Below are positions 26,393 to 32,135 of a stretch of 32,135 nt of DNA, one piece after another. Within the stretch, counting starts at the first letter, position 1; the number at the start of each line of letters is the position of its first letter. Both the position numbers and the translations under genes were made by a program. The DNA comes from Streptomyces sp. yr375. Its GTDB lineage: Bacteria > Actinomycetota > Actinomycetes > Streptomycetales > Streptomycetaceae. The notes beneath the pieces were generated by a model. The model was not told the origin of the DNA, did not search any database, and saw nothing but the letters and a program-made list of their open reading frames with translations. The stretch is taken from contig NZ_FOFF01000070.1 of the NCBI RefSeq assembly GCF_900110755.1, positions 1 to 32,135 of the forward strand, read 5' to 3'.

Positions 26393-26421
26393 CGTAACCC
26401 AAGTGCCGCGCCAGTCGTTGT
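26393..26421 (+). promoter_or_regulatory. candidate sigma-BldN promoter of rsbN
   Basis: CGTAAC at 26393-26398 and CGTTGT at 26416-26421 are 17 bp apart. The sigma-BldN consensus, as I recall it, is CGTAAC with about 16 bp to CGTTGA. Both boxes fit, with one mismatch in the last base. It sits in the 282-bp gap between bldN and rsbN, about 130 bp ahead of the rsbN start, and agrees with published work in S. venezuelae showing rsbN transcribed from a BldN-dependent promoter. Confidence 0.72.
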
Positions 26422-26551
26422 GCGGGATACAGGCTCCCTGTGGTCACGTCCTGTCCGACCCCGATCACTCGATCGTGTGGATCCGGTCCAGGGCGTGCAA
26501 CCCTCAGGACCCCCGGGGAGTCGACCGTCATGACGAGAGGAGGTGCCGCCA

Positions 26552-27799
26552 GTGATCGCGAACGTATCGGCGCACCGGCGGGCGAACGCCTTCGCCCAGG
26601 CCTTGGAGGAGCAGTCCGACTGTTCCAGCCAGGGCACGGCGGCCGAGCAGACCGAAGGATCACCGCCGGCACCGGCCGCTGCGGACCAGACCGGACAGGG
26701 CCATCTCCTGGCCCTCGCCACGAGTCTCGCCGAGCTGCCCAAGCCGGAATTCGATCCCGAGGTCAAGGTCGTCCAGCGGGCCCAGTTGGTGGCCGCTATG
26801 GAGGCCATGCTGCAGGCGGGCACCGCGGGAGGCGAAGCATTCGACGCGTCGGTGCCGGAGCAACGCTCCCACCGGGCGAAAGGCACGCACCGGGCCAGTC
26901 CCTTGGGCAAGTTGCGACCGCGTTCCCGCCTCGCGAAGGGGCTCACCGCGGGCGGCCTCAGCGTCGGCGTCGCGGCGGGCGCCTTCGGCGGCGTCGCGGC
27001 CGCGAGCTCCGACGCCCTGCCAGGTGACGGGCTCTACGGGCTGAAGCGCGGCATCGAGGACTTCAAGCTCAACCACCTGGCCAACGGCGACGACGAGCGG
27101 GGGCGCACCTACCTCGACCAGGCCTCCACCCGGCTGAGCGAGGCCCGCCGGCTCATGGAACGGGGCCGCAGCGGCGACCTCGACCACGAGTCCCTCGGCG
27201 AGATCCGCCGCGCCCTGAACGGCATGCAGTACGACGCCACGGAGGGCCACCGGCTCCTCCACGAAGCGTTCGAGCGCGACCCGAACTCCCTGGGCCCCAT
27301 CCAGGCGCTCGACGCGTTCTCCCGCTCGCACCGCGAAGTCTGGGGCGCCCTGCGCGACCGCCTGCCGGTCCAGCTCGGAGACGTCAGTCAGCAGGTCTCG
27401 TCGGTCTTCGAAGCCATAGACCAAGAGGTCGCCCCGCTGCAGTCCCTGCTCCCCCCGCCCCCCGCCCAGGGCGGCGGCGGCACCCGGCACGGCTCCGGCT
27501 CGGCGTCCACCGGCACCGGCGCCGACCGCCCGACCACCCCGGACACCGGCACCGGCAAGCACCCGTCCGACGGCACCGGCAGCAACACCGGCACCCCCAG
27601 CAAGCCGGCCACCTCCGGCACCGGCGACGACGGCCTCCTCGGCGGCAACACCGGCGGCCTCCTCGACCCCCCGAAGGACACCGGCACCAGCACCGCCCCG
27701 ACCCCCGTCCTCCCCACCACCCGACCCGACGTCACCCTCCCCCCCCTCCTCCCAGGCCTCCTCCCAGGCCTGGGCATCGACAGCGAGGACACGGAGTAA
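26552..27799 (+). CDS. rsbN: anti-sigma factor RsbN, DUF5667 protein
   Basis: The 415-residue membrane anti-sigma factor holds BldN inactive. GTG 26552 is chosen because GAGAGGAGGT ends 7 bp before it; another GTG at 26543 lies inside that site. The N-terminal cytoplasmic segment (MIANVSAHRRANAFAQALEE onward, about 1-120) is the sigma-binding part, of a class that does not resemble the usual zinc anti-sigma fold. A membrane helix spans about 131-151 (LTAGGLSVGVAAGAFGGVAA), then the external DUF5667 domain (DALPGDGLYGLKRGIEDFKL) to about 265. The last 115 residues are low-complexity Gly/Thr/Pro-rich. Its own promoter looks BldN-dependent, giving negative feedback. Confidence 0.95.
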   Translation: MIANVSAHRRANAFAQALEEQSDCSSQGTAAEQTEGSPPAPAAADQTGQGHLLALATSLAELPKPEFDPEVKVVQRAQLVAAMEAMLQAGTAGGEAFDASVPEQRSHRAKGTHRASPLGKLRPRSRLAKGLTAGGLSVGVAAGAFGGVAAASSDALPGDGLYGLKRGIEDFKLNHLANGDDERGRTYLDQASTRLSEARRLMERGRSGDLDHESLGEIRRALNGMQYDATEGHRLLHEAFERDPNSLGPIQALDAFSRSHREVWGALRDRLPVQLGDVSQQVSSVFEAIDQEVAPLQSLLPPPPAQGGGGTRHGSGSASTGTGADRPTTPDTGTGKHPSDGTGSNTGTPSKPATSGTGDDGLLGGNTGGLLDPPKDTGTSTAPTPVLPTTRPDVTLPPLLPGLLPGLGIDSEDTE

Positions 27800-27809
27800 C
27801 TCCAGCACG

Positions 27810-27854
27810 ACGACGGTGGGGCGCCCCTTCTGAGAAGGGACGCCCCACCGTCGT
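27810..27854. terminator. strong bidirectional terminator after rsbN
   Basis: ACGACGGTGGGGCG (27810-27823) and CGCCCCACCGTCGT (27841-27854) are perfectly complementary over 14 bp, and the inside pairs further (CCCTTC/GAAGGG). It separates rsbN from the convergent acyltransferase gene. Confidence 0.88.
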
Positions 27855-27879
27855 ATACCCACTGGAAAAACACCGACCG

Positions 27880-27914
27880 CTAGAAGAACACCGACCGCCG
27901 CTGCACCAGCAACT
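27880..27914. repeat. duplicated copy of the 3' end of the acyltransferase gene
   Basis: The sequence AGAAGAACACCGACCGCCGC and what follows to 27914 repeats the last codons of the acyltransferase gene at 28038-28072, 158 bp away, with only a few changes. On the minus strand both copies encode LLVQRRSVFF and a stop (TGA in the gene, TAG in the copy). A third shorter piece (AACACCGACCGC) precedes it at about 27869. The 120 bp in between shows no gene. Confidence 0.85.
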
Positions 27915-28037
27915 CGCCCCTCCTGTCTGCCGCCCTCGCACCGCTTCGCGGGCTTCGCGCGGCTGCGCCGGACTCCGTCCGCCGGCTCCAGTCAGCCCGC
28001 TGGTCGCCCCGGACGGCCGCCCCACTGAACAGCCCCC

Positions 28038-29114
28038 TCAGAAGAACACCGACCGCCGCTGGACCAGCAACTTGTACAGCGTGTGCTGGATCTGTTCCCG
28101 GACCTGGTCCGTCAGGTTGAACATCAGCATGGGATCCTCGGCCGCCTCCGGCGGGTAGCCGTCCGTCGGGATCGGCTCGCCGAACTGGATCGTCCACTTC
28201 GTGGGGAGCGGGACGGCGCCCAGGGGGCCGAGCCACGGGAAGGTCGGGGTCAGGGGGAAGTAGGGGATGCCCAGGACACGGGCCAGGGTCTTGGCGTTGC
28301 CGATCATCGGGTAGATCTCCTCCGCCCCGACGATCGAGCACGGGATGATCGGAGCGCCCTGCCGCAGCGCCGTGGAGACGAAACCGCCCCGGCCGAACCG
28401 CTGGAGCTTGTAGCGCTCGCCGAAGGGCTTCCCGATGCCCTTGAACCCCTCCGGCATCACCCCGACGACCTCGCCCTGCCCGAGCAGCCGCTCGGCGTCC
28501 TCCGCGCAGGCGAGGGTGTGCCCGAGCTTGCGCGCCAGCTCGTTGACGACCGGGAGCACGAAGACGAGGTCGGCGGCCAGCAGCCGCAGATGCCGGTCCG
28601 CCGGATGGTGGTCGTGGACGGCGACCTGCATCATCAGGCCGTCCAACGGCAGCGTCCCGGAATGGTTGGCGACGATCAGCGCGCCCCCCTCGGCCGGGAT
28701 GTTCTCGATGCCCTTCACCTCGACCCGGAAGTACTTCTCGTACAGCGGCCGCAGCATGGACATGAGGACCTGGTCGGTCAGCTCCTCGTCGTAGCCGAAG
28801 TCGTCGACCTCGTAGTCGCCCGTGAGACGCCGGCGCAGGAAGGACAGCCCGCCGGCGATCCGCCGCTCCAGGCCACCCGCGTCCGCGCCCTCACGCGCCC
28901 GTTCCTCACCCGTCACAGGAACATCATCCTGCGCCATCGCCCTGGTGGGCAGGGGCTGGACCTCACCGACCTCACCGCCCTCGCCGATCTCCCGGACCGG
29001 CACGTGCTCGCCGCTCTTGCGCCGGCTCCCCGCACCCCGGCGCCGCGGCGGCCGCGGCACGGCGCTCCCCCGGGTCCGGTCGTCGTCGAACGGAATGACC
29101 TTGGCGTCCGCCAT
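28038..29114 (-). CDS. PlsC-like lysophospholipid acyltransferase
   Basis: This 358-residue protein starts at ATG 29114, with GAGGAG 10 bp upstream; the longer open frame to 29699 is only a shadow of the epimerase gene. The first ~100 residues are charged and low-complexity. The acyltransferase domain follows: VANHSGTLPLDG (148-159) is a wide variant of the His-Asp catalytic motif (H151 and D158), VGVMPEGFKGIGKPF is the substrate-binding EG motif, and GAPIIPCSIVGAEEIYP and a downstream LTPTFPWLGPLG segment follow. It probably acylates a lysophospholipid or related glycerolipid at the membrane. It is 14 bp from the epimerase gene upstream and cotranscribed with it. Confidence 0.9.
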   Translation of the reverse strand: MADAKVIPFDDDRTRGSAVPRPPRRRGAGSRRKSGEHVPVREIGEGGEVGEVQPLPTRAMAQDDVPVTGEERAREGADAGGLERRIAGGLSFLRRRLTGDYEVDDFGYDEELTDQVLMSMLRPLYEKYFRVEVKGIENIPAEGGALIVANHSGTLPLDGLMMQVAVHDHHPADRHLRLLAADLVFVLPVVNELARKLGHTLACAEDAERLLGQGEVVGVMPEGFKGIGKPFGERYKLQRFGRGGFVSTALRQGAPIIPCSIVGAEEIYPMIGNAKTLARVLGIPYFPLTPTFPWLGPLGAVPLPTKWTIQFGEPIPTDGYPPEAAEDPMLMFNLTDQVREQIQHTLYKLLVQRRSVFF

Positions 29115-29128
29115 CGTTGATGCGCTCC

Positions 29129-30202
29129 TCAGTTGGCGCTCGGCGTCGAAGGGTGAGCGGCGGCGTGGCCGCCACCCGGCAGGGGCAGCGCGGCGACCCG
29201 GTCCACGGCCCCGGCGACGGCCCCGGGCGGCAGCAGCCCGGGCCCGTGGCTGCGCGCGAAGTCCGCGAAGGTCTCGGCCGTCGTGTACCGCGGCGTGAAC
29301 CCCAGCGTCTCCCGCATCTGGACCGTCGACACGACCCGGCCATGGGTGAGCAGCCGGATCTGCTCGGGCGAGAAGTCCGTCATGCCCAGCGTACGCACCA
29401 GGGAGCCCGCCCACGTGACCGCAGGCAGCAGCAGCGGCACGGTGGGCCGCCCGAGCCGCCGCGAGCACTGCGACAGCAACAGCACGCCGTCCCCGGCGAT
29501 GTTGAAGGTGCCGCTGTTGAGCGTGCCCCGCTCCGGCTCGTGCGAGGCGATCCGCAGCACGTCGATCACGTCGTCCTCGTGCACGAACTGCAGCCGGGGA
29601 TCGTAACCGAGCACGGTGGGCACCACGGGCAGCGAGAAGTACGAGGCGAGCGGCGTCTCGGCGGTCGGCCCCAGGATGTTGGCGAACCGCAGCACGCACA
29701 CCGCGACGTCCGGCCGCCGCCGGGCGAACCCGCGCACATACCCCTCGACCTCGACCGCGTCCTTCGCGAAGCCGCCGCTGGGCAGCGACTTGGCCGGGGT
29801 CGTCTCGGTGAACACGGCGGGGTCGCGGGAGGCGGACCCGTACACGTTCGTACTGGACTTCACGACCAGCCGCTTCACACTCGGCGACTTCTGACAGGCG
29901 CCGAGCAACTGCATGGTGCCGATGACGTTGGTCTCCTTGACCGTGGTCCGGCTGCCACTGCCCAGCGCGGTCGCCGTCACGTCCAGGTGGACGACCGTGT
30001 CGGCGCCGGTCTCGGCGAGCACCCGCGCGATGGCGGGCTGCCGGATGTCGGCCTGGATGAAGTCGGCGCCCCCGAGATGGTGCTCGGGCCGCACGGCGTC
30101 CACGGCGATCACCCGGTCGACCTGGGGGTCACGCTGGATCCGACGTACGAACCGGCCCCCCAACTGACGGGCCACTCCGGTAACAAGCACGACCTTCCCC
30201 AA
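29129..30202 (-). CDS. SDR-family NAD-dependent epimerase/dehydratase
   Basis: The 357-residue protein has an N-terminal Rossmann fold, GKVVLVTGVARQLGGRF, with the TGxxxxLG dinucleotide loop; VIAVDAVRP at the second strand, VVHLDVTATALGSG, and a modified SDR active site around VKSSTNVYGSASRDP, where the Tyr of VYG is at the catalytic position. I start at TTG 30202 because AGGAAGG is 8 bp upstream and the first strand then begins at residue 2; GTG 30241 is possible but has no good ribosome-binding site. The sugar or other substrate is not predictable. It is upstream of the acyltransferase gene, with which it probably forms an envelope-lipid operon. Confidence 0.88.
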   Translation of the reverse strand: MGKVVLVTGVARQLGGRFVRRIQRDPQVDRVIAVDAVRPEHHLGGADFIQADIRQPAIARVLAETGADTVVHLDVTATALGSGSRTTVKETNVIGTMQLLGACQKSPSVKRLVVKSSTNVYGSASRDPAVFTETTPAKSLPSGGFAKDAVEVEGYVRGFARRRPDVAVCVLRFANILGPTAETPLASYFSLPVVPTVLGYDPRLQFVHEDDVIDVLRIASHEPERGTLNSGTFNIAGDGVLLLSQCSRRLGRPTVPLLLPAVTWAGSLVRTLGMTDFSPEQIRLLTHGRVVSTVQMRETLGFTPRYTTAETFADFARSHGPGLLPPGAVAGAVDRVAALPLPGGGHAAAHPSTPSAN

Positions 30203-30326
30203 GATCAGCGCCTTCCTTCCGTCCTGGAACCGCCCGGCCACCCTGCCGTGTACCCCGTTCCCCGTCTGCGGGCCAACCTAGCGGGTCGATGTTGCACTGT
30301 GATGACCGCACGACGCCCGGAGATGC

Positions 30327-30364
30327 GTGTGGCCCCCCACCGATAACACGATGGGGGGCCACAC
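30327..30364. terminator. perfect hairpin between the bS22 gene and the epimerase gene
   Basis: GTGTGGCCCCCCA (30327-30339) is perfectly complementary to TGGGGGGCCACAC (30352-30364), a 13-bp stem with a 12-nt loop. It lies 44 bp beyond the stop of the small ribosomal protein gene on the minus strand. Confidence 0.85.
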
Positions 30365-30407
30365 AACGCCTACGCGGCTCGCGTCGCGAAGAAGTAAGTA
30401 CGTTCGC

Positions 30408-30506
30408 TTACTTCTTGTTGCGACGCTGAACGCGCGTGCGCTTGAGCAGCTTGCGGTGCTTCTTCTTGGCCATCCGCTTGCGCCGCTTCTTGATAACAGA
30501 GCCCAC
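30408..30506 (-). CDS. small ribosomal protein bS22 (AURKAIP1/COX24 domain)
   Basis: Read on the minus strand, a GTG at 30506 opens a 32-codon frame: MGSVIKKRRKRMAKKKHRKL, then LKRTRVQRRNKK and TAA at 30408. The peptide is extremely basic and matches the AURKAIP1/COX24 domain, which is the mitochondrial mS38 and the actinobacterial small-subunit protein bS22 located near the decoding centre. CGAGGG upstream is a usable ribosome-binding site, and a perfect hairpin terminator follows, so it has its own transcription unit. It is easily missed because of its length. Confidence 0.93.
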   Translation of the reverse strand: MGSVIKKRRKRMAKKKHRKLLKRTRVQRRNKK

Positions 30507-30662
30507 GACTACCCTCGCTCACTTCTCATCACTCGGCGTTGGGCGCCATGGGCCCATACGACCTACAAGGGGCCAGCCTACCCGTCCGAGCGCTGAGGTC
30601 GTAATCGAGGCGGGACCGGGGGGATCCGGAAGAGCCCTGAGGATCCCCCCAACCCACTGTCG

Positions 30663-30872
30663 TCAGGCGGTTTCCACCCCCACATAGCTCTCACGGAGGT
30701 ACTCGTGAACCGCTTGCTCGGGGACGCGGAAAGACCGCCCCACCCGGATCGCGGGCAGATGACCGCTGTGCACCAATCGGTACACGGTCATCTTCGACAC
30801 TCGCATCACCGAGGCGACTTCCGCCACGGTAAGGAACTGAACCTCGTTCAGAGGCCTCTCGCCAGCAGCCAT
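30663..30872 (-). CDS. bdtA: BdtA-like small helix-turn-helix DNA-binding protein
   Basis: This 69-residue protein starts at ATG 30872 with AGGTG upstream. Almost the whole length is a MerR-type/excisionase-like helix-turn-helix (FLTVAEVASVMRVSKMTVYR, LVHSGHLPAIRVGRSFRVPE). It is related to BldC. Its place between the bS22 gene and the phosphatase gene, close to bldN, matches S. coelicolor bdtA, named, as I recall, as a BldD target. The symbol is given from synteny and size; the function is a predicted transcriptional regulator. Confidence 0.82.
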   Translation of the reverse strand: MAAGERPLNEVQFLTVAEVASVMRVSKMTVYRLVHSGHLPAIRVGRSFRVPEQAVHEYLRESYVGVETA

Positions 30873-31017
30873 GACACACCTGAACCTTCCGCACTCGACT
30901 CGACGGCCACCGGCTTCCCCTTCCGGTGACTCTTCGTCGCTGCGTGCTCACTCCCCAATGTAGGGGCGGGTGATGCGAGTGGGGAAGAGGTGCACCCATC
31001 GCATGCGCATCACCGGC

Positions 31018-31833
31018 CTACTGTGACAGACACGCTCGATTGAGTACGTAGCGGGTCAGCGGACGGTAGTAAGCGGACCGCACGGCGTCATCAACCGGAA
31101 CGGCCACGGAGACGATCCCCTCGGCCTCCCCGACGAACAGCGCGGGGTCGTCGGTGTCGGCCAGCCCGATGGCCTCGAACCCTAGCTGACCTGCACCGCA
31201 GACCCACCCGTGGTCCCCGATCACCAGCTCGGGCAGCGGCCCGCCGGCCTCGGCCGCCGCGTCTAGAGCGACCCGGATCGGCAGCGGTGAATGAGTGTGC
31301 GCACCGGTCGCACAACCGGCGCGTTCGGCGTCGGCCTCCCGGACGACCGCGACTCCCCGTACGTAGTCGAGGTGGTGCGTGCGTAGACCGAACCGGGTCG
31401 TTATGTCGACACAGTGACCCTGCGCCGGGGTGAGGACTTCACATCCCGCCGCCGACAAAGCGTCTGCAAGCTCTGCGTAGAACCCCAGCAGCCGATGCGG
31501 ATGCCCGGTGCCGAGCAGCACGGGCGCACCACGCTGGGCGACCGAGGCGAGCCGATCCGCGAACGCGTCGAGCGCGGCCACCGTCCGCTCGGGGTCGATC
31601 ACATCATGCCCGGACACACATCGAGGATCGGCCGAAACCCCACACTTGTCGGCCATCAACGCGATCAAATCCCGCTGCCCCCAGGACCATTCAGGATCAA
31701 GCCCGATCAACACCCGGGGATCCCGAGCAGCGAAGAGCCGATAACTCCGCAGACTCTCCTCCCGAGACGTAGCCACCACCCCGGCCAACCCCGCAGCAAC
31801 CAAATGAGCCCGAAGCCCCCCACAACTCAACAC
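31018..31833 (-). CDS. predicted phosphatase-family protein, start uncertain
   Basis: The product is about 271 residues when begun at GTG 31833 (MLSCGGLRAHLVAAGLAGVV). Recognisable stretches are SLRSYRLFAARDPRVLIGLD, GQRDLIALMADKCGVSADPR, APVLLGTGHPHRLLGFYAEL and PELVIGDHGWVCGAGQLGFE. Streptomyces homologues in this position are annotated as phosphatases; the last two segments could be parts of a metal- or phosphate-binding site, but I cannot identify a catalytic motif with certainty. No convincing ribosome-binding site precedes the chosen start. The open frame continues to 32049 only through repeat DNA that includes the dispersed element. The gene follows the BdtA-like gene divergently in reading order on the same strand with 145 bp between. 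Confidence 0.75.
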   Translation of the reverse strand: MLSCGGLRAHLVAAGLAGVVATSREESLRSYRLFAARDPRVLIGLDPEWSWGQRDLIALMADKCGVSADPRCVSGHDVIDPERTVAALDAFADRLASVAQRGAPVLLGTGHPHRLLGFYAELADALSAAGCEVLTPAQGHCVDITTRFGLRTHHLDYVRGVAVVREADAERAGCATGAHTHSPLPIRVALDAAAEAGGPLPELVIGDHGWVCGAGQLGFEAIGLADTDDPALFVGEAEGIVSVAVPVDDAVRSAYYRPLTRYVLNRACLSQ

Positions 31834-32135
31834 AAAACCAATGCTGAAGGAGAAGCACCGGTGCTGAGGCAGGAATGGATCCAACACCCCACAGTTGGCG
31901 TAAGCAGCAAGCGCCTTCCAGCCCGTCCGGGCGGGTGAGCGCCTTCCAGCCCGTCCGGCGCCTGAGGCGGCCTTTCGACGCCGGCCCGCACGATTCAGCC
32001 CGTCCGGCGTTTGAGGACGAGGCGGACGCCATCCCGAACCCCCACCCACCCGCTGGGGGCGCCGCTCTAAGCGCCGGTCGGGTGTCTGCCTTTCAGCCCG
32101 TCCGGCGTTTGAGGACGAGGCCCCTTAAGGGCCGA
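31834..32135. repeat. cluster of dispersed Streptomyces intergenic elements
   Basis: The region contains at least four copies of the element with core CAGCCCGTCCGG: at about 31917 (degenerate, continuing GCGGGTGAG), 31942 (GCGCCTGAGG), 31993 and 32092 (both GCGTTTGAGGACGAGG). The last one continues as CCCCTTAAGGGCCGA to the window end. Copies at 31993 and 32092 match the one at 18310 closely. I see no gene here. Confidence 0.85.

Noticed and set aside
27880..28341. 153-codon minus-strand frame ending like the acyltransferase
   Set aside because: Only its last ~10 codons resemble protein, because of the duplicated 3' end; the remainder is an out-of-frame reading of the acyltransferase gene.

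Overview
The window is chromosomal DNA of a Streptomyces or close relative. The signs are very high GC with G/C third positions, many GTG starts, ATGA/GTGA stop-start overlaps, the rex-hemA-hemC-hemD operon, the developmental pair bldN-rsbN, a class I lysyl-tRNA synthetase next to argS, and dispersed copies of the short streptomycete intergenic element containing GTCCGGCGTTTGAGGACGAG.

Positions 1 to about 8913 are foreign and visibly less GC-rich at the far left. Three overlapping tyrosine-recombinase genes (8869 down to 3448) and a small TnpC/DUF6262-like coiled-coil gene (3451-3041) form a Tn554/RIT-type transposition module. Its promoter-proximal edge breaks a DUF2637 membrane-protein gene, whose headless 3' part runs from about 8914 to 10035. 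Beyond the module, convergent to it, lies a two-gene cargo operon (<1-2170 and 2167-2913). It encodes a large protein with an (Ala-Pro)15 linker, a P-loop-like NTPase fold lacking the Walker A lysine and a helical C-terminus, plus a small partner I cannot assign. This is the best candidate in the window for an undescribed (possibly defence) system. The other end of the element is outside the window.

From 10045 onward the order is typical core Streptomyces chromosome. lysS and argS are divergent. Next is a small cell-envelope cluster: a secreted protein with three peptidoglycan-binding-like repeats, diverging from two overlapping genes for membrane-anchored Xre-type regulators, one with an external PG-binding domain and one with DUF2690. 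A DUF4253 protein follows, then the tetrapyrrole genes: hemB, and rex-hemA-hemC-hemD on the minus strand. rex has a clear Rex operator embedded in its own promoter, so NADH/NAD+ balance controls tetrapyrrole synthesis.

After a glutaredoxin-like gene and a HAD phosphatase come bldN (aerial-mycelium sigma factor) and rsbN (its membrane anti-sigma). A near-perfect sigma-BldN-type promoter lies in front of rsbN, which fits negative feedback. The right end holds a PlsC-like acyltransferase, an SDR epimerase, a 32-residue ribosomal bS22/AURKAIP1-type protein, a BdtA-like HTH protein and a phosphatase-family protein, and finishes in a dense cluster of the intergenic repeat.
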